Below the pieces are notes generated by a model that did not search any database, was not told the DNA's origin, and was given only the letters and a program-made list of their open reading frames with translations. The position numbers and the translations under genes were made by a program. Shown piece by piece: positions 1-8,385 of a stretch of DNA of 52,957 nucleotides; position 1 is the stretch's first letter; every line of letters begins with the position of its first letter. Source of the stretch: Megamonas sp. UBA1796 (GTDB lineage: Bacteria > Bacillota > Negativicutes > Selenomonadales > Selenomonadaceae); NCBI GenBank assembly GCA_002319795.1, contig DCFU01000037.1, forward strand, positions 1 through 52,957, in the 5' to 3' direction.

Positions 1-920
1 GTTCCACTCTTGCCAGTTGGATTATTCGAAGCAGCAGAGATTGGCTTATGCCAGTCGTGGAACTTTTGCATAAGAAATTGCTTGAAGAAACGTATATACA
101 CGCGGATGAAACTTCTGTAACCGTTATGAAGGAATCGAATCGGAAAAATACGTCGGTTTCCTACATGTGGGTTTATGCCAGTGGGAAATACGGAGCGAAA
201 CATGCCATTCGTATTTTTGAATACCAGCCGGAACGGAATGGAAAATATCCACAGGAGTTTTTGCAAGGATTCCGACATTATTTACATACGGACGCCTATG
301 CGGGCTACAATAAAGTAGCCGATGTCACGCGATGTTTATGCTGGTCACATGTACGTAGAGATTTTGTTGATGCTTTGCCGAAAGGTCTGAACGATGAAGA
401 AACGACCTTGACCAAAGCCGGTATTGAACAAATCAATCAACTCTTTTATATGGAGAAAGAATTCGCATCTCTCGAAGCCAAAGATCGAAAAGAACAGCGT
501 CTATTGCAGGAAAAAACTGTAGTAGAGGCTTTTTGGTTATGGATTGAAGCGAATAAAGACAAAATAGCACCTAAAGCGAAATTGCGCCAAGCCATGAACT
601 ATGCCGAAAACAATAAAAAAGGTCTAGAAGCTTTTCTTGAAGATGGAAATTGCAACCTTTCGAATAATTGGGCAGAAAACAGTATCCGCCCTTTCACAAT
701 CGGACGCAAAAATTGGCTGTTTAGTGGCAGTCCCAAAGGCGCCGCAGCAAGTGCCGCTATCTATAGCCTTATAGAAATGTGCAAGGCTAATAAAAGAAAT
801 GAATACAACTATTTGAAATATCTGTTTGAAACACTTCCGAATATCCCGTTTCTGAGAGAGCCACAACTTTTAGAAGAGCATCTTCCGTGGAGTGAAAAAA
901 TGCAGCAAATCTGTAAATAA
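1..920 (+). CDS. tnpC: IS66 transposase (TnpC-type), 5' end outside window
   Basis: DDE transposase that cuts and joins IS66 DNA. The reading frame is open from base 3 (residues TLASWIIRSSRDWL precede the first ATG at 48), so the protein starts before the window. The motif IHADETSVTV carries the first catalytic Asp. A Cys/His stretch follows (CLCWSHVRRDF), then the family-typical C-terminal block with NNWAENSIRPFTIGRKNWLF, containing the catalytic Glu, and SGSPKGAAASAAIYSLIE. About 305 residues are visible of a family usually near 500. No frameshift is seen in the visible part, so it may be active if the 5' part is intact. Confidence 0.92.
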   Translation, partial: STLASWIIRSSRDWLMPVVELLHKKLLEETYIHADETSVTVMKESNRKNTSVSYMWVYASGKYGAKHAIRIFEYQPERNGKYPQEFLQGFRHYLHTDAYAGYNKVADVTRCLCWSHVRRDFVDALPKGLNDEETTLTKAGIEQINQLFYMEKEFASLEAKDRKEQRLLQEKTVVEAFWLWIEANKDKIAPKAKLRQAMNYAENNKKGLEAFLEDGNCNLSNNWAENSIRPFTIGRKNWLFSGSPKGAAASAAIYSLIEMCKANKRNEYNYLKYLFETLPNIPFLREPQLLEEHLPWSEKMQQICK

Positions 921-922
921 GT

Positions 923-981
923 ATAGCAGCCAGTCGATATATACATTCATATTCTGAGTATACATCGACGGCTGCTATTTT
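923..981. terminator. Hairpin after IS66 transposase
   Basis: Arms ATAGCAGCC and GGCTGCTAT flank a second paired segment (GTCGATATATAC with GTATACATCGAC, one G-U), then TTTTATAT. It lies between the transposase stop and the terminal repeat, so it probably ends the transposase message or shields the element from outside transcription. Confidence 0.7.
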
Positions 982-996
982 TATATACACTGTTTT

Positions 997-1009
997 GTCG
1001 TACGCTTAC
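997..1009 (-). repeat. IS66 right terminal inverted repeat
   Basis: On the minus strand the sequence reads GTAAGCGTACGAC starting at 1009. IS66 ends usually begin GTAAGCG. Only one end is in the window, so the exact boundary is inferred. Confidence 0.65.
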
Positions 1010-1077
1010 TAAAAACCTCTTAAGATTATCCTTTCTGCATATTCCTTTCTAAAATAAACAAACGCTTTTCATACCCA

Positions 1078-1755
1078 TCACTCTACATTCTTTGTACTAG
1101 ACGATTTGTAATTGATAGCAATCAACACAATAAGCATCAAGCTCACTGGAAAAACCAATTCCATATAAGGTAGCAATCCAGTAAGCATTTTACCAATCAT
1201 AGGATCTTGTAACATCATAGTTGCAGAAGTCCAAGCTAAAACCAATGAACCGAACTGAATAAGAAAAGAGAACCGATGCAACAATTTACTAATAAACTGA
1301 CTGCCCCAAATCAATATTGGTATACTAATAAGCAAACCAATAATAATTAAAGATATATCACCTTGAGAAACGCCCGCTATTGCCAGTACATTATCTATTC
1401 CCATGAGTGCATCAGCTACTATAATGATTTTTATTGCTTCCCAAAAACTTGTTCCCTCAGCAACATTATGCTCTTCCTCACTTGCTTTACCTAATTTAAA
1501 AGCAATCGGTAAAAGAAGTAACCCTCCTAAAAATTGCAGCAATGGTATTTCCATTAACCCTACTGCTGCAATCGTCATTAAAATTCGGATTGCAAGTGCT
1601 CCCAATATCCCATAATAGATGACTTTCCTCTTGACTTCTTCAGGAAGTTTATGTGCCGCCATCCCTATTACTATAGCATTGTCTCCACCTAAGACCAAGT
1701 CAAGCAAAATAACAGAACCGAGTGATAACAGATACTCTGATGATATTATGTCCAT
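1078..1755 (-). CDS. TerC/YjbE-family integral membrane protein
   Basis: A 225-residue polytopic membrane protein. The N-terminal helix carries the TerC signature LGGDNAIVIG, and a second copy of the acidic motif occurs mid-protein (ADALMGIDNVLAIAG), as expected for the two-fold repeat of this family. TerC/YjbE proteins are linked to manganese efflux or metal loading of exported proteins. The length matches the YjbE/YkoY group. Start ATG at 1755 has GGAGGTGAGAAG directly upstream. The gene follows the chemotaxis receptor with 30 bases between them, so it is probably co-transcribed. No yybP-ykoY (manganese) riboswitch was seen in the short gap. Confidence 0.85.
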   Translation of the reverse strand: MDIISSEYLLSLGSVILLDLVLGGDNAIVIGMAAHKLPEEVKRKVIYYGILGALAIRILMTIAAVGLMEIPLLQFLGGLLLLPIAFKLGKASEEEHNVAEGTSFWEAIKIIIVADALMGIDNVLAIAGVSQGDISLIIIGLLISIPILIWGSQFISKLLHRFSFLIQFGSLVLAWTSATMMLQDPMIGKMLTGLLPYMELVFPVSLMLIVLIAINYKSSSTKNVE

Positions 1756-1785
1756 CTTCTCACCTCCATGCCAAGACTATCATCG

Positions 1786-3507
1786 TCATTCGACTTTAAA
1801 TTTATCAAGTGATTCTTCTAGCTTCAAGGCATGCGCAGCAAGCACTTTAGCGCGCTGCGATACCTCTCCTATAATAGCAGTTGTCTCCTCACTCAAAGCT
1901 GCGACTTCTTCGGTCCCCTGTGCGGCCTTCCTGGAGATTCCAGTCACCTGCTCGATCTCATTACCTGCAGCCCGTGCATCTTGGCTGATGAGATGTGAAC
2001 TTTCCGCAATGTCTGCAATTTTTTGTTCTATATCTTTAATAGATGCAGACATTTCCTGAAAGAAATCCACTATACGTTTCAAACTTTCAGCTTCAGCCTC
2101 GACCGCCTCGTTGGCATTTCTTACATGTGCAGCAGTCTCAGTGACACCATGGTTTACATCATTCACAATCTCAATTATCTTCTGCCCAGACTCATCTACT
2201 TGTTCGGCAAGTTTCCTGACCTCTTCAGCAACCACCGAAAATCCTCGCCCTGCGTCTCCCGCACGCGCTGCTTCAATAGCTGCATTAAGTGCTAATAGAT
2301 TTGTCTGACTGGCGATGCCCTTTATCACTAAGATTATATCGCCTATCTCTTTCGACTTCCCAGCTAAAGAAGTCATAGATGTCGATATTGTCTGATATAT
2401 TTCCTTATTTGCTTCTAATTTTCCCCTTTGGTCTTGTACAAGATCTGAACCTTTCTGCACTGTACCACCTACATAGACTGTCAAGTCCTTCGATCCTGTG
2501 ATATTTTCATTCATTTGAGATAACCGACCGACAATCCCTTGTATACTTTCATTTCCCTTCATTGTGGACGTAGCCTGATCACTTGCCCCATTTGCAAGTT
2601 CCATGATAGTATGCGCCGTTTTCTCCGAGGCCGTCGCTATCTCCTCTGTCGAAGAAATCATCTTGTCAGCTTCACCAACAACTTCCCTCCCAAGTATTTT
2701 TGTACTTGCTACAAGGTCACGTACATTTGTTACTACGTAACTAAAGGACTCCGCGATAATGCCAAGTTCATCTTTTTCCTTAATATGTAAATTCTTAGAA
2801 AAATCATAATGAGACAATTCCTCTAGGTAAGCGAGTATTTTTTTTAATGTAAAATTTAATGGCCGTAATATCGTAAAATAAATGAGTACAATGGCAACAG
2901 TAATTACGATGATAACAGATATGACCACATTAAAAACAATTGCATTCCTTTTTTGAGCTAAGTCACCTACATAAATGCCAGTCCCGACAATCCACTGCCA
3001 TGGACCGAATCCTTTCACATAGGAAAATTTAGCCTCAGCATCCGTACTCCCAGGCTTTGGCCATTCATAGCGGACCAGGCCTTCTCCCTTAGTATTAACA
3101 ACACTAGTGAATGCCTGAAATATTTGCAACCCTGTAGAATCCTTGATATCAGATACATCCTTGCCATCTAAGGAGGTGTCGATGGGGTGCATAACCATAT
3201 AGGCTTGGTAATCGTTAATCCAAAAATATTCATTTCCCTCATAGCGCAATGTACTAATAGCTTTCTTTGCCAATTGTTTAGCTTGATTTTCTGTATATAC
3301 CCCTTTCTGTGATTCCTCATAATAGAATTGTATAATATCATAAGATGTCTCCGCCAGGTTCCTAAGCTTAGCCTCCGAACTACCTTCCAAAGTATTGGTA
3401 ATGACAGGCACAATATAGAGACCAACTAAACTAATGAAACAGATACTCAAAAAGCCTATAACAAATAAAATCTTAGTGGACAACCGAAAGTTCTTGAAAA
3501 TATTCAT
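1786..3507 (-). CDS. Methyl-accepting chemotaxis protein with Cache sensor
   Basis: A 573-residue transmembrane receptor. Order: membrane helix (about 10-33); an extracytoplasmic single Cache_2-type domain, recognised from EYFWINDYQAYMVMHP and GPWQWIVGTGIYVGD; a second membrane helix (about 190-215); HAMP; and a long signalling hairpin. The conserved tip is present (NLLALNAAIEAARAGDAGRG). It should cluster at the cell pole and control CheA through CheW. The ligand is unknown; Cache_2 domains often bind small organic acids, which would fit this acid-using organism, but that is inference. Start ATG at 3507 has a GAGGAGATGG-type site. Confidence 0.92.
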   Translation of the reverse strand: MNIFKNFRLSTKILFVIGFLSICFISLVGLYIVPVITNTLEGSSEAKLRNLAETSYDIIQFYYEESQKGVYTENQAKQLAKKAISTLRYEGNEYFWINDYQAYMVMHPIDTSLDGKDVSDIKDSTGLQIFQAFTSVVNTKGEGLVRYEWPKPGSTDAEAKFSYVKGFGPWQWIVGTGIYVGDLAQKRNAIVFNVVISVIIVITVAIVLIYFTILRPLNFTLKKILAYLEELSHYDFSKNLHIKEKDELGIIAESFSYVVTNVRDLVASTKILGREVVGEADKMISSTEEIATASEKTAHTIMELANGASDQATSTMKGNESIQGIVGRLSQMNENITGSKDLTVYVGGTVQKGSDLVQDQRGKLEANKEIYQTISTSMTSLAGKSKEIGDIILVIKGIASQTNLLALNAAIEAARAGDAGRGFSVVAEEVRKLAEQVDESGQKIIEIVNDVNHGVTETAAHVRNANEAVEAEAESLKRIVDFFQEMSASIKDIEQKIADIAESSHLISQDARAAGNEIEQVTGISRKAAQGTEEVAALSEETTAIIGEVSQRAKVLAAHALKLEESLDKFKVE

Positions 3508-3620
3508 ACGCTTTCCATCTCCTCATATATTTTATTTTAATACCGCATCACTATATTCAGTAATTTCTAACATTTTTTAAAAAATCCTTCATAAATCTTC
3601 ATAAAATTTATTTTATGCAC

Positions 3621-3660
3621 AAAAAAAACCCGGCAAGGACAATAAAAATCCTCACCGGGG
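3621..3660 (-). terminator. Intrinsic terminator at the end of the decayed prophage copy
   Basis: On the minus strand CCCGGUGAGG pairs with CCUUGCCGGG through two wobble pairs and is followed by eight U. The same hairpin occurs at 49420-49451 in the second copy, where the U-run has been lost. Confidence 0.8.
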
Positions 3661-3670
3661 CTTAACTATC

Positions 3671-4045
3671 TTACTGCTGTGCTGCTGTCGACTCAGCAGC
3701 AGCGGGCTGTGACCCTGCCTGTGCTGCTGGCTGCTGAACAGCTTGCATCTGCTGCATAGCAAACGTCATAGCGGTACCCGCCATATTACCAAGCATCTGG
3801 TTGCGGTACGGCATCCATCCGGTATTGTCCGGATTGGACATCTTAGACATCCCCCAGCTTGCAATGCCTGCCAGTGCAAGCTGTCCCAAAGCTCCCTAAA
3901 AACTTACCTGCTGACCATTGCCATTGTTTACTGTTAACATAATATCAATCTCCTTTAAAATTTTATATATTAAAAAAGCCGCTAGGCATTTGCCCGCACC
4001 TCCTCCAACCTTGAATATCAATCCGCCTAGCAGGCGCCGAATCAT
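3671..4045 (-). pseudogene. Broken copy of the small phage protein at 49463
   Basis: Equivalent to the intact 123-codon frame at 49463-49834. The frame starts at the ATG at 4045, runs through a hydrophobic stretch and a second start (MLTVNNGNGQQVSF), then meets TAG at 3896-3898 where the intact copy has TGG (Trp). After the stop the frame continues as GALGQLALAGIASWGMSKM and ends at 3671 with an Ala/Gln-rich tail. A restart downstream could in principle make the last 72 residues, but there is no sign that it does. Confidence 0.8.
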
Positions 4046-4393
4046 ACAATCACGCCACCGCGGTACTTAATCAAATCCTCATACAGGAGTACCGGGCTCA
4101 CCTCATCTGCCTGCAGGCCTGGACAAATACACAGAGCGCCAGCACGCAGGATACGTGTTACTGTCTCGCTACAGTGCATGGTGTTTTCACCACCGCTAAA
4201 GATATTATGGCCCGTCAAAAACTTTGTGACCGTAACCGATACAGTCTGTATAGCCGTAGAGTGTACCGATGAGCTCCCGCGCCTTAGACTGTGCTTTAGC
4301 TAAATCCGGTACATCGATCTCGACTATTTTTGTATGGTCATCGCCATCATACTTATCTGCAGGATGCAGCCATACACCGGGATACGGGTCACT
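4042..4393 (-). pseudogene. Truncated, frameshifted phage amidase (copy of 49831-50331)
   Basis: Corresponds to the papain-like amidase at 49831-50331 but lacks the N-terminal third, which contains the likely catalytic His and Glu. One extra G near 4236 (ATCGGTTACGG against ATCGTTACGG in the intact gene) shifts the frame before the catalytic Cys. The 5' end is cut at the junction with the integrase fragment. It cannot make a working enzyme. Confidence 0.85.
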
Positions 4394-4687
4394 ATTCCCA
4401 CAACTATGAAACGTCAAAACCTCATATGCACACAAAATAACAGAAGTATTCCAAGCAGGAGCACTGTTGCGAGCAATATATTACATCACGGATTAAATTT
4501 GCATAGCTTCCGGCATACTCATGCAACTATGCTTATTGAGAATGGTGCCACGCCAAAAGATGTTGCTGCACGACTTGGCTATAAGGATGCAACAATTACA
4601 CAGAATCTGTATACTCATGATACGGAGAATATGCAACGAGAAACAATAAATATTTTTGAAAAGGCTCTGGCAGGATGTAAGCAATGA
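4394..4687 (+). pseudogene. Integrase fragment (tyrosine recombinase C-terminus)
   Basis: The last part of a phage-type tyrosine recombinase. Seen are LHSFRHTHATMLIENGA (catalytic Arg and His box), DVAARLGYKDATITQNLY with the nucleophilic Tyr in LYTHDTE, and a normal C-terminal helix. The usual second His of the LGH box is Tyr. The N-terminal DNA-binding and core domains are missing, and the frame reads directly into amidase-derived sequence upstream. I infer that a prophage lost everything between its amidase gene and its integrase gene in one deletion. Confidence 0.8.
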
Positions 4688-4696
4688 GTGTTGTAA

Positions 4697-4712
4697 GAAA
4701 AATGTAAGCAAA
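4697..4712 (+). repeat. 16-base att-like motif after the integrase fragment
   Basis: GAAAAATGTAAGCAAA lies just after the integrase stop, where phage attachment cores often sit. Its exact reverse complement occurs at 49351-49366 beside the second prophage end. A partial second copy (ATGTAAGCAAA) lies at about 4739-4749. The relative orientation is wrong for a simple attL/attR pair, so the role is uncertain. Confidence 0.3.
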
Positions 4713-5157
4713 TTATAGTATTATGCTGTTAAATCTATGTAAGCAAATTTGCATATTTGTTACTTTGAGCTCTGAACTGACACTGTCGCCTCTGCTATAG
4801 TTGGTATTATTAAATTTAAACGTTTTCGTAAATGTCCTGTTACCCTTCAAATCCGCCCCATCACCGCCAATATACCATGTCTGCCGGAAATTCGGTTGGT
4901 ATTTCAGCGTGAGGCTCAGATTATTTCCTCGTCCCAAACCCCAAATCATTCTTAGGATTCAGGGTTTCGCTGTGTGGTGTATGAATGCCATCGCCTCCCT
5001 TCACACCTGGCTTCCAATATGCAACATCTACAGATACTTCCTTATTACTGGTTGCAGGCACTTCCTTATTATCAGCAGCTAAAGCTGTGCCACTCGATAC
5101 CGCCACGAAAGAAACCAACAAAATACTGACAAAATGTTTTTTTCTGATCATCATCAT
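4713..5157 (-). pseudogene. Frameshifted, truncated exported outer-membrane-like protein
   Basis: Begins with a clear signal peptide (KKHFVSILLVSFVAVSSG, then TALAA). The mature part contains VDVAYWKPGVKGGDG and, in a second frame, NNLSLTLKYQPNFRQTWYIGG, alternating polar and hydrophobic residues as in beta-barrel strands. A one-base insertion near 4930 joins NDLGFG in the first frame to RGNNLSL in the second. After SELKV (about 4761) the sequence becomes the att-like region, so the rest of the gene is gone, probably because the prophage inserted there. The family is not identified, but the pattern supports an organism with an outer membrane. Confidence 0.6.
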
Positions 5158-5291
5158 TCACATACCCCTTTAATTTGTTATCTTACAAAGTCTGATACGA
5201 AACGTTCCAGGCTTTGGTTCATAAAAATCAAATTTCCCCTGGTTTTAGTACGTTATTCTTTTGTATCAGCTCATCCCCCAATAAATAATAT

Positions 5292-5342
5292 AAAAAGCAC
5301 AGGCCCGATAGTGGTATAACCACTGCCGGGTCTGTGCTTTTT
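5292..5342. terminator. Bidirectional terminator after the butyrate operon
   Basis: AAAAAGCACAGGCCCG pairs with CGGGTCTGTGCTTTTT over 16 positions with one wobble, with a nested GTGG/CCAC inner stem. U-runs are present on both strands. It lies 30 bases beyond the hbd stop. Confidence 0.85.
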
Positions 5343-5371
5343 ATATTATGGTCCAAGGAAGGCTGTATTAT

Positions 5372-6229
5372 TTATTTGTCATAATCATAAAAGCCCTTAC
5401 CGGTCTTGCGCCCAAGATATCCTGCATCCACCATCTTGCGAAGCAACGGACATGGACGATATTTTGGATCACCAAAACCAGCTTGCAATACTTCCATGAT
5501 ATAGAGCACTGTATCGTTACCAATGAGATCTGACAGAGCCAGTGGGCCCATTGGATGGTTGAAGCCCAGCTTGATATCCGCATCGATATCTTCCTTCGTG
5601 GCTACCCCCTCCATAAGAGCAAACACCGCTTCATTTATCATCGGTATCACTACGCGATTTCCAATAAAGCCAGGAGCGTCATTAACCTTTACGGGCGTCT
5701 TACCAAGCTTTTCTGCCAATGACTTCACAGCTTCAAAGGTCTCCTCACTTGTCCCGATACCCTTGATAACCTCAACCAGCTTCATAACAGGCGCCGGATT
5801 AAAGAAATGCATGCCAATGACCTTTTCCGGACGATTGGTAAAAGCCCCGATTTTTGTAAGAGAAATAGAAGACGTATTCGATGCCAAAATCGTTTCTGCC
5901 GGACATTCTTTATCGAGTGTCTGGAAAATGTCCTTCTTGATAACCTCATTTTCTACAGCAGCCTCAACAACAAGATCTGCCTTACAGGCCTCTGCATCAA
6001 GTGCGACTGTACCTTTGATGCGGCGGAGAATTGCAGCCTTCTCGGCCGCTTCCATTTTGCCCTTCGCGACAGATTTCTCGAGACGCTTCGTAATATTTGC
6101 AATGCCCTTCTGTACAAATTCTTCCTTAATATCACGAACTGTGACCTCCATGCCGCCTTGTGCCATAACCTGAGCAATGCCGCCGCCCATCTGTCCCGCA
6201 CCTATAATAAGTACCTTTTTGATTTCCAT
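5372..6229 (-). CDS. hbd: 3-hydroxybutyryl-CoA dehydrogenase
   Basis: Reduces acetoacetyl-CoA to 3-hydroxybutyryl-CoA with NAD(P)H, the second step of butyrate formation. The 285-residue protein starts with the Rossmann dinucleotide motif GAGQMGGGIAQ. It contains the active-site segment HFFNPAPVMKLVEVI and ends with GRKTGKGFYDY, all typical of the family and at normal length. ATG at 6229 is preceded by AAAGGAGGAATAG. It is the last gene of the operon, 14 bases after thl, followed by a terminator. Confidence 0.96.
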   Translation of the reverse strand: MEIKKVLIIGAGQMGGGIAQVMAQGGMEVTVRDIKEEFVQKGIANITKRLEKSVAKGKMEAAEKAAILRRIKGTVALDAEACKADLVVEAAVENEVIKKDIFQTLDKECPAETILASNTSSISLTKIGAFTNRPEKVIGMHFFNPAPVMKLVEVIKGIGTSEETFEAVKSLAEKLGKTPVKVNDAPGFIGNRVVIPMINEAVFALMEGVATKEDIDADIKLGFNHPMGPLALSDLIGNDTVLYIMEVLQAGFGDPKYRPCPLLRKMVDAGYLGRKTGKGFYDYDK

Positions 6230-6243
6230 AATCTATTCCTCCT

Positions 6244-7425
6244 TTAAATTCTCTCTACAACCATGGCTATCCCCATACCACCGCCGATACAGAGCGTAGC
6301 AAGCCCGCGTTTTGCCTCGCGATGCTTCATCGCATAAAGAAGCGTAGTAAGTATACGTGCACCGCTGGCTCCGATTGGATGTCCAAGAGCCACGGCACCA
6401 CCGTTTACGTTGACCTTACTCATATCGAAACCAAGCGTCTTCCCGACTGCCAGGAACTGTGCTGCAAAGGCTTCATTCGCTTCAATGAGGTCTATATCCG
6501 CAAGCGTAAGCTTCGCTTTTTTAAGTACATTGCGTGTTGCCGGAATCGGCCCCGTCCCCATGATTGCCGGATCTACACCAGCCGAGGCATAAGCGAGAAT
6601 CCTTGCCATCGGTACCACGCGCAGCTCTTTGGCCTTCTCTGCCGACATGATAACAAGTGCTACAGCGCCGTCATTGATACCGGATGCATTGCCCGCAGTA
6701 ACCGTACCACCATCCTTCTTGAAGGCCGGCCGCAGCATCGCCAGTTTTTCCGGCGTAGAATCTGCCCGTGGCCCTTCATCCGTATCAAAAACATATTCCT
6801 TTTTCTTCATCTTGATTGTAAGCGGCAATATTTCTTCTTTAAATGCACCGCTCTGAATCGCTGCCAAAGCCTTTTGCTGCGAAGCATATGCCAGTTCATC
6901 CTGCATTTCACGCGTAATTCCGAATTTCTCCGCAACATTTTCGGCCGTGATTCCCATATGATAGTTATTGAAGATATCCCATATGCCGTCCTTGACCATG
7001 ATGTCGGTCAGCTTGGCATCGCCCATGCGGCAGCCCCAGCGCGCCTTATCAATGGCATACGGCGCATTCGTCATGCTTTCCATGCCTCCGGCAACAACAA
7101 TATCATTATCCCCCGCAATAATAGACTGGGCAGCAAGAGCTACTGCCTTGAGGCCTGACCCGCAAACCTTGTTGATGGTAAATGCCGGAACCTCTACAGG
7201 CAGACCAGCATGGACGGAGGCCTGTCGTGCTGTATTCTGTCCAAGCCCGGTCTGCAGTACATTGCCCATGATGACTTCATTGACGCATTCCGGCTTGATG
7301 CCTGCACGCTTGATAGCTTCCTTAATAACTTCTTTTCCCATATCTACCGCAGAAAGCGGTGCCAGATGTCCATTGAAAGTTCCGATTGCAGTTCTTACCG
7401 CGCTCGCAATTACTACTTCCTTCAT
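6244..7425 (-). CDS. thl: Acetyl-CoA acetyltransferase (thiolase)
   Basis: Condenses two acetyl-CoA to acetoacetyl-CoA, the entry step to butyrate. The 393-residue sequence shows the nucleophilic Cys in NKVCGSGLKAV, the EANEAFAAQF segment, the His in NGGAVALGHPIGASGARI and the second Cys in CIGGGMGIAM. Length and motif spacing match the biosynthetic (degradation-reversible) thiolases. It sits between crt and hbd; the 97-base gap from crt contains no evident promoter. Confidence 0.96.
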   Translation of the reverse strand: MKEVVIASAVRTAIGTFNGHLAPLSAVDMGKEVIKEAIKRAGIKPECVNEVIMGNVLQTGLGQNTARQASVHAGLPVEVPAFTINKVCGSGLKAVALAAQSIIAGDNDIVVAGGMESMTNAPYAIDKARWGCRMGDAKLTDIMVKDGIWDIFNNYHMGITAENVAEKFGITREMQDELAYASQQKALAAIQSGAFKEEILPLTIKMKKKEYVFDTDEGPRADSTPEKLAMLRPAFKKDGGTVTAGNASGINDGAVALVIMSAEKAKELRVVPMARILAYASAGVDPAIMGTGPIPATRNVLKKAKLTLADIDLIEANEAFAAQFLAVGKTLGFDMSKVNVNGGAVALGHPIGASGARILTTLLYAMKHREAKRGLATLCIGGGMGIAMVVERI

Positions 7426-7522
7426 ATATATTCACTCCTCATCATAAATACAGACTAATGTTATTTTTTTCACTTAATTTGTACGAACCTGCCCTGTAAC
7501 AGGTCCGCAGAAATTTCTTGCT

Positions 7523-8308
7523 TTATTTTCCCGTAAATACAGGTTTACGTTTCTCGACGAAGGCCCCCATGCCTTCCTTTTGATCCTCTGTAGCAAAGCA
7601 AAGACCAAAGGCTTCCGATTCGTAGGCAATGCCTGTTACCAGGTCAGCCTCGATTCCTTTATTTACCGCAGTCTTGCATAGCTGTACAGCCGTCATACTC
7701 TTTGACATGATTTTTTGTGCCATAGCCTTTGCCGTATCCATAAGCTCTTCAGGCTTCGCGAGCTTGTTCACGAGCCCAATCCGATAGGCTTCCCCGGCAT
7801 CGATTATGTCCGCCGTATAGAGGAGTTCTTTCGCGCGTCCCTTGCCAACAAGCCGGGGCAGGCGCTGCGTTCCGCCAAAACCTGGCGTTATCCCAAGACC
7901 GACCTCAGGCTGGCCGAATTTCGCCTTTTCTGAAGCAATGCGGATATCACAGGCCATCGCAAGCTCACAGCCGCCACCAAGCGCGAAACCATTCACCGCA
8001 GCAATAACCGGCTGCGGCATGTTCTCAAGCTTCGTGAATACATCCTGTCCCTGCTTGCCCCAGGCACGTCCACCCATAGCATTAAGCGGACGCATCTCAG
8101 TGATGTCAGCTCCGGCAACAAAGGACTTCGGGCCGCCGCCCGTAACAATGACTACCCTGACCTCGCTGTCCGAAGAAATTTCGTCAATAAGCACAGCGAG
8201 TTCACCTACCGTAGCCGAATTAAGCGCATTGAGGGCTTTCGGCCGGTTGATGGTAATGATACCAATTCCGTCTGATTTTTCGTACAAAAGATTCTCGAAT
8301 CCAGTCAT
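7523..8308 (-). CDS. crt: Enoyl-CoA hydratase (crotonase)
   Basis: Converts 3-hydroxybutyryl-CoA to crotonyl-CoA by removing water. The crotonase signature is present: oxyanion-hole segments FVAGADITEM and AVNGFALGGGCELAMAC, and the acidic catalytic region GQPEVGLGITPGFGGTQ. I set the start at the ATG at 8308, which has GGAG eight bases upstream, rather than the in-frame GTG at 8317. The protein is 261 residues, the usual length. Order in the operon is bcd-etfB-etfA-crt-thl-hbd. Confidence 0.95.
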   Translation of the reverse strand: MTGFENLLYEKSDGIGIITINRPKALNALNSATVGELAVLIDEISSDSEVRVVIVTGGGPKSFVAGADITEMRPLNAMGGRAWGKQGQDVFTKLENMPQPVIAAVNGFALGGGCELAMACDIRIASEKAKFGQPEVGLGITPGFGGTQRLPRLVGKGRAKELLYTADIIDAGEAYRIGLVNKLAKPEELMDTAKAMAQKIMSKSMTAVQLCKTAVNKGIEADLVTGIAYESEAFGLCFATEDQKEGMGAFVEKRKPVFTGK

Positions 8309-8335
8309 GCATATCACTCCTCTCGGCCTGTCCCG

Positions 8336-8364
8336 GAAGAGGGGACCGTCCGCTTTCCCTCTTC
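8336..8364. other. Intercistronic hairpin between etfA and crt
   Basis: Perfect 8-base arms GAAGAGGG and CCCTCTTC with a 13-base loop and no U-run on either strand. It may protect or process the operon mRNA so that etfA and crt levels differ. It is not a terminator. Confidence 0.4.
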
Positions 8365-8385
8365 AGCACAGGCACTGTCATTTAA

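Larger units (their letters stand above)
1..1009 (+). mobile_element. IS66-family insertion sequence, right part
   Basis: The element enters from outside the window. Visible are most of the transposase, a strong hairpin after it, and a right terminal inverted repeat ending at about 1009. The terminal sequence read inward is GTAAGCGTACGAC, matching the GTAAGCG-type ends typical of IS66. The left end and the small accessory genes (tnpB-like) must lie upstream of base 1. The target duplication cannot be assessed because the left junction is absent. Confidence 0.85.
3621..4393. repeat. Direct repeat copy A of a prophage lysis-end segment
   Basis: This segment matches 49420-50181 closely and in the same orientation: terminator, small protein gene, and the 3' two-thirds of an amidase gene. 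The match stops abruptly after the shared GGGTCACT at about 4393, where an integrase fragment begins. This copy carries a nonsense change and a frameshift that the other lacks. Confidence 0.85.

Noticed and set aside
1756..1785. yybP-ykoY manganese riboswitch before the TerC gene
   Set aside because: The gap is only 30 bases and holds just the ribosome site.
5523..6173. Long antisense frames opposite hbd and other butyrate genes
   Set aside because: Shadow frames of strongly supported enzymes, with no binding sites or family motifs.
8336..8364. Terminator splitting the butyrate operon between etfA and crt
   Set aside because: The hairpin has no U-run on either strand, so a processing or stability element is more likely.
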